From NCBI GenBank assembly GCA_016716425.1, contig JADJWJ010000016.1:1-64000 (forward strand): a DNA stretch of 64,000 nucleotides, written 5' to 3'. Shown one piece after another: positions 55,678-63,692 of this stretch. Made by a program: the position numbers and the translations under genes. Within the stretch, counting starts at the first letter, position 1. Each line of letters begins with the position of its first letter. This stretch comes from Betaproteobacteria bacterium (lineage in GTDB: Bacteria > Pseudomonadota > Gammaproteobacteria > Burkholderiales > Casimicrobiaceae). The notes beneath the pieces are model-generated. The model was given only the letters and a program-made list of their open reading frames with translations, was not told where the DNA came from and did no database searches.

Positions 55678-56664
55678 GTGCGCGCGATGGTGCTGCGCAC
55701 GCCGGGAACGGCGCTCGCGCTCGCGGAACTCCCCGCTCCCGTCGCCGGCCCCGGCGATGTGCTGGTGCGCGTGCACGCGTGCGGCGTGTGCCGGACCGAC
55801 CTGCACGTCGTCGACGGCGAACTGCCGGACGCGCATTCGCCGATCGTGCCCGGGCACGAGATCGTCGGCGCCGTCGCGGCGACCGGGGCGGACGTCACCG
55901 GGTTCGCGCTCGGCGACCGCGTCGGGGTGCCGTGGCTGGCGCGCACCTGCGGGACCTGCGCGTTCTGCCGGACCGGCCGCGAGAATCTCTGCGAGTCCGC
56001 CGCGTTCACCGGCTGCACGGTGAACGGCGGCTACGCCGAGTACGTGGTCGCGGACGCGCGCTTTTGCTTCCCGCTGCCGGCGGGATTCTCCGACGTGGAA
56101 CTCGCGCCATGGCTGTGCGCCGGGCTCATCGGTCACCGGGCCCTCCGCATGGCCGGCGACGCCCGGCGGATCGGCATCTACGGCTTCGGCGCTGCCGCCC
56201 ACATCGTCGCGCAGGTCGCGCGGCACGAAGGGCGCGAAGTGCACGCGTTCACCCGCCCCGGCGACTCAGCGGCGCAGGCCTTCGCGCGCACGCTCGGCGC
56301 AACGTGGGTGGGCGGCAGCGACGAGCGACCGCCGGCCCCGCTCGATGCCGCGCTGCTGTTCGCGCCGGTCGGTGCGCTCGTGCCCAAGGCGCTCGCCGAC
56401 CTCGCGCGCGGCGGCACCGTGGTATGCGCCGGCATCCACATGAGCGACATACCCGCGTTTCCCTACGCGATCCTGTGGCACGAGCGTCGCATCGTGTCCG
56501 TGGCCAACCTGACGCGTGCGGACGGCGAGGCGTTCATCGCGCTGGCGGCACGGATCCCGATCCGGACGGAAACCACCGCGTATCCGCTCGAGCGCGCGAA
56601 CGACGCGCTCGCCGACCTCGAGCACGGCGCTCTTACCGGTGCCGCCGTGCTCGTCGTCGACTAG
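55678..56664 (+). CDS. Zinc-dependent alcohol dehydrogenase family protein
   Basis: A 328-residue medium-chain dehydrogenase. Catalytic zinc ligands: Cys in HACGVCRTDLH, His-Glu in VPGHEIVG and Cys later in APWLCAG. Structural zinc cysteines are CGTCAFCRTGRENLC. Nucleotide site is IYGFGAAAH, a variant of GxGxxG. GTG 55678 begins ten bases after the fnr-type stop, so cotranscribed. It probably ferments aldehydes or alcohols under low oxygen; ATG 55687 is another start. Confidence 0.9.
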   Translation: MRAMVLRTPGTALALAELPAPVAGPGDVLVRVHACGVCRTDLHVVDGELPDAHSPIVPGHEIVGAVAATGADVTGFALGDRVGVPWLARTCGTCAFCRTGRENLCESAAFTGCTVNGGYAEYVVADARFCFPLPAGFSDVELAPWLCAGLIGHRALRMAGDARRIGIYGFGAAAHIVAQVARHEGREVHAFTRPGDSAAQAFARTLGATWVGGSDERPPAPLDAALLFAPVGALVPKALADLARGGTVVCAGIHMSDIPAFPYAILWHERRIVSVANLTRADGEAFIALAARIPIRTETTAYPLERANDALADLEHGALTGAAVLVVD

Positions 56665-56983
56665 GCGGGGAGCTTCAATGCGTTGTTTCTGTTTGGCATG
56701 CGGGGTGCGTGGGGGGGGCGTCGGGCCGGGGCTGGGTCCCGCCCCGCGGGGAGACGGCCCAGGCTCGTGCGACTGGGACACAACGTCCTGAATCCCCACA
56801 ACGAGGCTCAATCAGCCCCCACGCTCGCTGCGCTGCCTGCCCCCCGCGGGGGCAGGTCAGCCGCTCGGGGCGGCCCGTCGCGGCGGAGACGGCCCCCACG
56901 CTCGCTGCGCTGCCTGCCCCCCGCGGGGGCAGGTCAGCCGCTCGGGGCGGCCCGTCGCGGCTGACAGGTTTGCGGCGGCCGCG
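56665..56983. repeat. Gene-free stretch with 77-base tandem repeat of dispersed family
   Basis: Two near-identical copies lie at about 56815-56884 and 56892-56961 (GCCCCCACGCTCGCTGCGCT, CCCCCCGCGGGGGC hairpin, CGGGGCGGCCCGTCGCGG). It is related on the opposite strand to the repeats inside the Mrp operon. No gene is seen between the dehydrogenase and CBS genes, which converge here. Confidence 0.75.
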
Positions 56984-57433
56984 CTACTTGCGTACCTGCA
57001 CCTCGATGTGCCGCTCGCGCCGCGGCAGTTCGGACAGCGCGGCCAGCGGCACGGCGAGTTGCCGCAGCATGTCGTCGGCCGACACGATGCCGACCAGTGC
57101 GCCCTTGGCGTCGACGACCGGCACGCGGCGAATGCCGTGCTGTGTCATCAGACGCACCGTGTCGGTGTAGCTGCGGTCCTCGCGGACGCTCACCACCGCG
57201 CGCTGCAGGAGGTCGCCGACCTTGAGCATCCGCGGATCCACGCCGGCGGCGATCACTTCGACCACGACGTCGCGGTCGGTCACGATGCCCACCGGGATTC
57301 GCCCGCCGCCGGTGTCGTCGATGACGACGACGTCGCCGACGTGGTGCTCGCGCATCAGCGCGGCGGCGGTGGTGATCGTGTCGGAGCGCGTGACGGTGAC
57401 GACGTTGCGAACGCAGAAATCCTTGATGGTCAT
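56984..57433 (-). CDS. CBS-pair protein
   Basis: A 149-residue protein made of two CBS motifs: DFCVRNVVTVTRSDTITTAA ... PVGIVTDRDVVVEVIA and LQRAVVSVREDRSYTDTVRL ... LVGIVSADDML. Tandem CBS domains bind adenine nucleotides and act as energy sensors. ATG 57433 (MTIKDF) precedes a polar C-terminal tail RRERHIEVQVRK. It diverges from the phosphoribosyltransferase gene across a shared FNR-type palindrome. Confidence 0.9.
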   Translation of the reverse strand: MTIKDFCVRNVVTVTRSDTITTAAALMREHHVGDVVVIDDTGGGRIPVGIVTDRDVVVEVIAAGVDPRMLKVGDLLQRAVVSVREDRSYTDTVRLMTQHGIRRVPVVDAKGALVGIVSADDMLRQLAVPLAALSELPRRERHIEVQVRK

Positions 57434-57527
57434 GACAGTCCTCGCATGGCAGGCTTCGTTCCAGCCGCCCGGTTCGGGCACCGGCCGCGCCCGCGCCTTC
57501 ACCTTAGACGATGCGTGCCGAGACGCG

Positions 57528-57541
57528 TTGACGCCGGTCAA
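57528..57541. promoter_or_regulatory. FNR/FixK-type box TTGAC-GCCG-GTCAA
   Basis: Perfect palindrome with the core TTGA-N6-TCAA, centred 57534.5, about 95 bases from both flanking starts (57433 minus, 57629 plus). TAGATT at 57564-57569 is centred 32 bases downstream, exactly class II spacing for a site at -41.5. On the other strand TAAGGT (57501-57506) lies 31 bases away. Confidence 0.65.
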
Positions 57542-57628
57542 CACCGGGCCTGCCTTGGCGGATTAGATTCAATGCAGGCGCAGGGAGACCGGCGCGAGCC
57601 GGCGCGCCGCCGACGGAGTGCCCGGCAA

Positions 57629-58285
57629 TTGATCTACCGCGACCGCATCGAAGCCGCCGAACGGCTGGCGCAGGCGCTCTCCGCCTGGCGCGGCAGGCAG
57701 CCATTGGTAATGGCGATCCCGCGTGGCGCGGTGCCGATGGGCAAGCTGATCGCTCAACGACTCGGCGGCGAACTCGACGTCGTGCTGACACGCAAGCTGC
57801 ACGCGCCCGGCAATCCGGAGTACGCGATCGGCGCCGTCGACGAGTCCGGGTGGACCTACGTCACCGAGTACGCCAAAGCGGCGGGCGCCACCCCCGACTA
57901 CCTGCGCGCGCAGGTCGCGGCCGAGATGGCGACGATGCGCCGCCGGCGCGCCGAGTACACGCCCGCGCGCGCGCCGGTCGACCCGGCGGGGCGCGTGGTG
58001 ATCGTCGTCGACGACGGACTCGCGACCGGCGCGACGATGGTCGCTGCGCTGCACATGCTGCGCGCGCGGCATCCGCAGCGGCTCGTCTGCGCGGTGCCGG
58101 TGGCCTCGCCGCAGGCGGTGGACAAGGTCAGCGCCTACGCGGACGAAGTTGTCTGCCCGCTGGTGACCGCGGACTTCTACGCCGTGGGTCAGTTCTATCG
58201 GCGCTTCGACCAGGTCGAAGACGCCGAGGTCGTCGCGCTGCTGCGGGACGACGGCGATGCCGCAGCCGGCGGCGCGCAGCGATGA
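57629..58285 (+). CDS. Phosphoribosyltransferase-family protein
   Basis: A 218-residue type I PRTase: the PRPP loop is VVIVVDDGLATGATM, and LVMAIPRGAVPMGKLIAQRL and GAVDESGWTYV are typical of the group often annotated as a phosphoribosyltransferase near stress genes. TTG 57629 is preferred: GGAG lies at 57615-57618, the inferred transcript start (about 57576) is downstream of the other candidate ATG 57572, and IYRDRIEAAERLA is the usual N-terminus. Its stop overlaps the nrdJ start by 4 bases. Base substrate unknown. Confidence 0.85.
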   Translation: MIYRDRIEAAERLAQALSAWRGRQPLVMAIPRGAVPMGKLIAQRLGGELDVVLTRKLHAPGNPEYAIGAVDESGWTYVTEYAKAAGATPDYLRAQVAAEMATMRRRRAEYTPARAPVDPAGRVVIVVDDGLATGATMVAALHMLRARHPQRLVCAVPVASPQAVDKVSAYADEVVCPLVTADFYAVGQFYRRFDQVEDAEVVALLRDDGDAAAGGAQR

Positions 58286-60072
58286 CGTCCGCGGTCCCCG
58301 CCGATTTGTCCGCTCACCTGTGGGAAACCCGCTATCGGGCGGCCGGCCCCGACGGGACCGTCGACGCCAACCTCGACGCGACGTGGCGGCGGGTCGCGAA
58401 CGCGCTCGCCGCTGCCGAGCCGCGCCGGCGCGAGCACTGGGCGCGCGCGTTCCACCGGGCACTGGCCGACTTCCGCTTCCTCCCAGGCGGGCGCATCCTG
58501 GCGGGTGCGGGAACGCGAAGGCACGTGACGCTTCTCAACTGCTTCGTCATGGGTACGCTCGGCGACTCGCTGCACGGCATCTTCCGGGGGCTCGCGGAAG
58601 GCGCACTGACGATGCAGCAGGGCGGCGGCATCGGCGTCGACTTCTCGCCGCTGCGTCCGCGCGGGTCGCGCGCCGGGGCGTCGGGTGCGATCGCGTCGGG
58701 CCCGGTGTCGTTCATGCACATCTGGGACAGCATGTGCGCGACGCTGCTGTCGACCGGGGCGCGGCGCGGCGCGATGATGGGCACGCTGCGCTGCGACCAC
58801 CCGGACATCGAGGAATTCGTCGAGGCGAAGCGCGACGGGCGCGTGCTGCGGCGCTTCAACCTGTCGGTGCTGGTCACCGACGCTTTCATGGACGCCGTCG
58901 CCCGCGACGAGCCCTGGCCGCTCGTGCATCCGGCGAAGGCTCCGGGCCCGCAAGGCGAAGTCGTCGAGCGCGCGTGGCCGGGACAGGCAGGACCGGTGCG
59001 CTGCCATGTATACCGCAGGGTCCGGGCGCGCGCGCTGTGGGAGCGGATCGTGCGCGCCGCGTACGCCTGCGCGGAGCCTGGCGTGCTCTTCATCGACCGC
59101 ATCCAGCGGACGAATCCGCTCGCCTACGCGGAGATCATCGCGGCCACCAATCCGTGCGGCGAGGTGCCGCTGCCGGCGTACGGCGCGTGCGACTTGGGCT
59201 CGATCAACCTGACGCGGTTCGTGCGCGCGCCGTTCGCCGCGGAGGCCGCGTTGGACCTGGGCGGCGTCGCCGAGCTGGCCGGGGTGGCCGTGCGGATGCT
59301 GGACGACGTCTACGATGTTTCCCGCTTTCCGCTGCGCCGGCAGCGCGAGGTCGCGCTGCGCTCGCGCCGGCTGGGACTCGGGGTCACGGGCCTTGCCGAC
59401 GCCTTCATCATGCTCGGCATCACGTACGGCTCGGCGGCGTCGGTCGCGCTCGCGGGCGAGATCATGCGCACGATCCGCGACGCCGCCTACCGGGCGTCGG
59501 TCGCGCTCGCGCGCGAGAAGGGGCCGTTCCCGGCCTTTGCCGCCGCCGCGCACGGGCGCGGCGAGTTCGTGCGCGCGCTGCCGCCGGATGTCGTGCGCGC
59601 GATCCGGCGTCACGGGTTGCGCAACAGCCACCTGACGGCCATCGCGCCGACCGGCACGATCAGCCTGCTGGCGGGCAACGTCTCGAGCGGGCTCGAGCCG
59701 GCGTACGCGTTCGCGATGCACCGGACCGTCGAGACGACCGCCGGCGCGCCGGCGACCTTCGCCGTCGAGGACTACGCGTACCGGCGGTTTCGCGAAACGT
59801 TCGGCGCGCATGCGCCGCTGCCCCCGGCGTTCGTGGCCGCGGCCTCGGTCGCGCCGCGCGACCAGCTCGCCGTGCAGGCGGCGCTGCAGCCGTTCGTCGA
59901 CAACGCGATCGCGAAGACGGTCAACGTGCCGGTCGACTGCAGCTTCGGCGCCTTCCGGACCGTCTACGACGACGCGTATCGGCTGGGCCTCAAGGGCTGC
60001 GCGGCGTTCCGTCCGAATCCGGTGACCGGGGCCATTCTCGTGCCGCGCGAGCCGGGTGCCGCGCCGGCTTGA
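58282..60072 (+). CDS. nrdJ: Short class II (adenosylcobalamin) ribonucleotide reductase
   Basis: A 596-residue NrdJ-type enzyme making deoxyribonucleotides without oxygen need. Active-site cysteines are seen: the first in TLLNCFVMG, the radical-site Cys in NPCGEVPLPAYGACDLGS and its partner in the same stretch. Ten-strand barrel motifs GGIGVDFSPLR and APTGTISLLAGNVSSGLEP are present. The protein stops after GLKGCAAFRPNPVTGAI and lacks the Cys-rich C-terminal tail that usually re-reduces the active site. The ATGA overlap with the PRTase gene and the FNR box upstream suggest low-oxygen nucleotide supply. Confidence 0.88.
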   Translation: MTSAVPADLSAHLWETRYRAAGPDGTVDANLDATWRRVANALAAAEPRRREHWARAFHRALADFRFLPGGRILAGAGTRRHVTLLNCFVMGTLGDSLHGIFRGLAEGALTMQQGGGIGVDFSPLRPRGSRAGASGAIASGPVSFMHIWDSMCATLLSTGARRGAMMGTLRCDHPDIEEFVEAKRDGRVLRRFNLSVLVTDAFMDAVARDEPWPLVHPAKAPGPQGEVVERAWPGQAGPVRCHVYRRVRARALWERIVRAAYACAEPGVLFIDRIQRTNPLAYAEIIAATNPCGEVPLPAYGACDLGSINLTRFVRAPFAAEAALDLGGVAELAGVAVRMLDDVYDVSRFPLRRQREVALRSRRLGLGVTGLADAFIMLGITYGSAASVALAGEIMRTIRDAAYRASVALAREKGPFPAFAAAAHGRGEFVRALPPDVVRAIRRHGLRNSHLTAIAPTGTISLLAGNVSSGLEPAYAFAMHRTVETTAGAPATFAVEDYAYRRFRETFGAHAPLPPAFVAAASVAPRDQLAVQAALQPFVDNAIAKTVNVPVDCSFGAFRTVYDDAYRLGLKGCAAFRPNPVTGAILVPREPGAAPA

Positions 60073-60183
60073 CGCGCGCTCGCGCGTCTGTCGCACCGGC
60101 CCGCTTTCGGGGCAACTGCGCAAACCGAGCCTGCGTTCGGCCTTGCCTCGCATCCCCGCGAGCGGGGAAGGGGCGGGAGCGTG

Positions 60184-60495
60184 CTATTCATTCACCGCGA
60201 TAATGGCACGCGTCATCGCCTCGGCATCGGCGCGCGACACCTCCGGGTGCGGGGGCATGTGCCACAGCCCGCCGCCCCGCGCCCCGACACGGATTTTCGC
60301 GGCGACGATCGCGTACGCCTGCTTCTGGTGCCGATAGTGGTCGGCGATCGCGGCGTACGACGGCCCGGCGAGCGGCTCGTGCGCGGCGTGGCAGACGTTG
60401 CACCGGTACCGCTCGAGCAGCTGCTGCGGATCGGCCGCCGCGGCGGCGGTCGCGCCCGCGAGGGAGGCGGCAAGAACGACGACGATGGCCTTCAC
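60184..60495 (-). CDS. Class I c-type cytochrome
   Basis: A 103-residue periplasmic cytochrome with a signal peptide ending near AAAADP. Haem site is CNVCH (about residues 32-36) and the Met ligand is in LWHMPPHPEV. Small c5/c551-like electron carriers of this kind donate electrons to terminal oxidases or reductases. It converges with nrdJ; the promoter lies in the next gene-free stretch. Confidence 0.92.
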   Translation of the reverse strand: MKAIVVVLAASLAGATAAAAADPQQLLERYRCNVCHAAHEPLAGPSYAAIADHYRHQKQAYAIVAAKIRVGARGGGLWHMPPHPEVSRADAEAMTRAIIAVNE

Positions 60496-60912
60496 GATCG
60501 GGCTCCGGAATCAGACGCGCGGACGCGGCCCTGGTCAGCCACGGCGACGGACGAATTGGTCGTGGAGAACGCCGAATACGCCGGGAGAGTCGTCACGGCG
60601 GAGCGGCTCCTCGCATGCGGACCGATTGTAGCGGGCCCGGCGCCGGCGGCGAGCCTGACCCTGCGACACCCGTGGTCCATCTCGTTGACCTGCGCCTCCC
60701 GCACCGTTCACGCGAGTCTCCGTTCGGTCGCCATGCGCTCGCGACGGCGCCTGCGAACCATCGCGGTCGCGCGCGTTCGGGCCTTCAGCGTGCATGATCG
60801 CGCGATCGCCTCCGCGGCAGGTTGACGTGGCGCAAACGTCGCCGCGCCGCGTACCATAGCGCCCGGGCGCCGGATCCACCGCAACCGCGCCCTCGAACCA
60901 CGCACGCACGCG
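60496..60912. other. Gene-free divergent region between cytochrome and beta-CASP genes
   Basis: About 417 bases with no convincing frame in either direction. It should hold promoters for both flanking genes. TTGACGTGGCGCAA at 60822-60835 is a one-mismatch FNR-type site, 78 bases before the plus-strand start, but the nearest -10-like TACCAT is centred 27 bases away rather than 32. Confidence 0.45.
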
Positions 60913-62274
60913 ATGCAGATCACTTTCCTCGGCGCGACGCGCACGGTCACCGGCGCCAAGTACCTCGTCGAGGACGGGGCCACGCGGATTCTCGTCGACT
61001 GCGGCCTGTTCCAGGGCGAGAAGGCGCTGCGCCTGCGCAACTGGGCGCCGCTGCCGGTGCCGCCGCACACGCTGTCGGCGGTCGTGCTCACGCACGCGCA
61101 TCTCGACCACTCGGGCTACGTGCCGCTGCTGGTCCAGCGCGGCTTCCGGGGCGCGATCCACTGCAGCGAGGGTACGCACGAGCTCTGCCGGATCCTGCTG
61201 CCGGACAGCGGCCGCCTGCAGGAAGAGGAGGCGGCATTCGCGAATCGGCACGGGTACTCCAAGCACGCGCCGGCGCTGCCGCTCTACACGGAAGCGCAGG
61301 CCCAGCGCAGCCTCGGGCGGTTCGTGTCGGCGGCCTTCGACCGCGACGTCGAAGTGGCGCCGCACGCCCATGTGCGCTTCCGTCCGGCCGGGCACATCCT
61401 CGGGGCGTCGCTGGTCACGCTGACCGTGCGCGACACGACGATCGTGTTCACCGGCGACCTCGGCCGGCCGCACGATCCGGTCATGCGCCCGCCAGCGACG
61501 ATCGCCTCGGCTGACTATCTGGTGGTCGAATCGACCTACGGCGACCGCCTGCACGAGCCGGGCGATCCGACGCAGGCGCTTGCCGATGTCGTCAACCGGA
61601 CGATCGCGCGTGGCGGCAAGGTCGTGATCCCGTCGTTCGCGGTCGGACGCGCGCAGGCGCTGCTGCACGCACTGGCGTGCCTGAAGGCGAAGGGCGCCGT
61701 CCCGCCCGCCGTTCCGGTGTACCTGGACAGCCCGATGGCCACGGACGTCACCGCGCTGTACGTGCGCCTGCGCAGGCAGCATCGATTGTCCGCCGAACAG
61801 TGCGCGGCGATCGGGCGGTCGGCGCACCTCGTGACCACGCCCGCGCAGTCGCGCGCGCTCGACCTGCAGCGGCTGCCGATGGTCATCATCGCCGCCAGCG
61901 GCATGGCCACCGGCGGCCGCGTGCTGCACCACCTGCGCGCCCTTGCCGGCGACCCGCGCAACACGATCCTGTTCTCGGGCTACCAGGCCAGCGGCACGCG
62001 GGGCGCCGCGATCGTGAGCGGCGCGCCGGAGGTGAAGATGCTCGGTCAGTGGGTACCGATCCGGGCGGAGGTGGCGACGCTGCAGGGCCTGTCGGCGCAC
62101 GCGGACCATGCGGAGATCCTGCAGTGGCTGCGCGGGTTCGATCGCGCGCCGAAGACCACGTTCGTCACGCACGGCGAGGCGACCGCCGCCGACGCGCTGC
62201 GGCAGCGGATCGTCGCCGCGCTCGGCTGGAAAGTCGAGGTTCCCGATTACCTGCAGGCGGTGAGCCTCGACTGA
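60913..62274 (+). CDS. MBL-fold beta-CASP ribonuclease
   Basis: A 453-residue RNA-processing nuclease of the CPSF73/RNase J superfamily. MBL metal motifs: THAHLDHSG, AGHILGAS and TGDLGRP. Beta-CASP motifs: VVESTYGDR, ASGMATGGR and SAHADHAEI. Length and order match bacterial stand-alone members. It may process or degrade RNA under stress; cleavage type not known. Lies 66 bases before the TAXI-like gene. Confidence 0.92.
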   Translation: MQITFLGATRTVTGAKYLVEDGATRILVDCGLFQGEKALRLRNWAPLPVPPHTLSAVVLTHAHLDHSGYVPLLVQRGFRGAIHCSEGTHELCRILLPDSGRLQEEEAAFANRHGYSKHAPALPLYTEAQAQRSLGRFVSAAFDRDVEVAPHAHVRFRPAGHILGASLVTLTVRDTTIVFTGDLGRPHDPVMRPPATIASADYLVVESTYGDRLHEPGDPTQALADVVNRTIARGGKVVIPSFAVGRAQALLHALACLKAKGAVPPAVPVYLDSPMATDVTALYVRLRRQHRLSAEQCAAIGRSAHLVTTPAQSRALDLQRLPMVIIAASGMATGGRVLHHLRALAGDPRNTILFSGYQASGTRGAAIVSGAPEVKMLGQWVPIRAEVATLQGLSAHADHAEILQWLRGFDRAPKTTFVTHGEATAADALRQRIVAALGWKVEVPDYLQAVSLD

Positions 62275-62339
62275 AGGGCGCCCGACGCTGCGCGCACGAT
62301 TGACGCGCGCCGCCGTCGGCACCATCATGCGCGCCGACC

Positions 62340-63671
62340 ATGTCGCTCGACCAACTCTCGCTGCTGTCGCGCCGCGACCTCCTGCGGACGGTGCTGCTGT
62401 TCGGGGTCGCCATCGCCGGCGCGCTGTGGATCTCGTTCCAGTTGCTCGAACCGGTGCCGCCGCGGCGGATCGTGCTCGCCTCGGGCGGGGCGACCGGCCT
62501 CTATCACCAGCACGCGGTGCGCTACCGCGAGCGGCTGGCCCGCGAGGGTGTGACCGTCGAGATCCGCGAGACGCAGGGAGCCGGGGAGAACTACGCGCTG
62601 TTGCTCGACCCGAAGTCGGGCGTGGACATCGCGTTCCTGCAGGGCGGCATCGCGCGCTTTCCGGAGGCCGACGGGCTCGTGATGCTGGCGAGCCTCTACT
62701 ACGAGCCGCTGTGGATCTTCCACCGCGGCGATGCGGAGATCACCAAGCTGCTCCAGTTGCGCGGCAAGCGGATCACGGTCGGCCTGCCGGGCAGCGGCAC
62801 GCGGGCGCTGGTCGTGCCGCTGCTGGCCGCCAACGACGTGGATGCGAACGACGCGACGCTGATCGACGCCGCCGGCGACACGTCGATCGACCTGCTGGCG
62901 GCGGGCCGGGCCGATGCGGCGTTGCTGGTCGGCGGGGCGGCGATGCCGCTGATCCAGCGCGTGCTGCGCGATCCGCGGTTCCGGCTGATGAGCTTCGCCC
63001 GCGCCGACGCCTACGAGCGGCGCTTTACGTTCCTCTCGCGGCTGACGCTGCCGGCCGGAGCGATCGACTTCGCGCGCGACATCCCCGCGCAGCCGGTCAC
63101 CTTGATCGCCACCAGGGCGATGCTCGCGGCGCGCGAGAACCTGCACCCGGCGCTCGTCGCGCTGTTGCTCGAGGCCGTGCACGACGTCCACGACGACCAG
63201 GGCTACTTCGAGAAGGCCGGCGAATTCCCGTCGACGGTCCAGGTCGACCTGCCGGTGTCGGTCGACGCCGCGCGCCATCACCGCTTCGGCCGCAGCTTCC
63301 TCTATCGCGAGTTGCCGTTCTGGGCGGCGGCGTTCGTCGAACGCACGATCATCCTGGTCGTGCCGCTGCTCGTCGTGCTGGTGCCGCTCATGAACCTGCT
63401 GCCGCAGTTCGTGCGCTGGCGCAACCGGTCGCGCGTCTATCGCTGGTACGGCGAACTCGCGCTGCTCGAGCGCGACGTCGCCGCGCAGCGGGGACCGCCA
63501 CCAGCCGCGCGCTGGCTCGCCCAGCTCGACCGCATCGAGCACGCCGTGGCCGAGGTGCGGACGCCGCCGAGCTTCGCGAGCGAGGCGTACACGCTGCGCG
63601 AGCACGTGGCGATGGTGCGGCGCGCGGTGCTGGACAAGGCGGGCGCGACGGACACGATGCCGCCGGCGTGA
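62340..63671 (+). CDS. Membrane-anchored TAXI-like binding protein
   Basis: A 443-residue protein with an N-terminal helix (about 16-36), a TAXI-type ligand domain (IVLASGGATGLYHQHAVRY, VGLPGSGTRALV), then a second helix at about 340-365 (TIILVVPLLVVLVPLMNLL) and a cytoplasmic helical tail. Unlike the secreted TAXI receptor at 18.5 kb it is tethered at both ends and has no permease beside it, so it may signal across the membrane rather than feed a transporter. Confidence 0.85.
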   Translation: MSLDQLSLLSRRDLLRTVLLFGVAIAGALWISFQLLEPVPPRRIVLASGGATGLYHQHAVRYRERLAREGVTVEIRETQGAGENYALLLDPKSGVDIAFLQGGIARFPEADGLVMLASLYYEPLWIFHRGDAEITKLLQLRGKRITVGLPGSGTRALVVPLLAANDVDANDATLIDAAGDTSIDLLAAGRADAALLVGGAAMPLIQRVLRDPRFRLMSFARADAYERRFTFLSRLTLPAGAIDFARDIPAQPVTLIATRAMLAARENLHPALVALLLEAVHDVHDDQGYFEKAGEFPSTVQVDLPVSVDAARHHRFGRSFLYRELPFWAAAFVERTIILVVPLLVVLVPLMNLLPQFVRWRNRSRVYRWYGELALLERDVAAQRGPPPAARWLAQLDRIEHAVAEVRTPPSFASEAYTLREHVAMVRRAVLDKAGATDTMPPA

Positions 63672-63692
63672 CGCTAACGCGCGGACGGCGGG

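Noticed and set aside
60822..60835. Second functional FNR site
   Set aside because: One core mismatch and unfavourable -10 spacing; kept only as a note.
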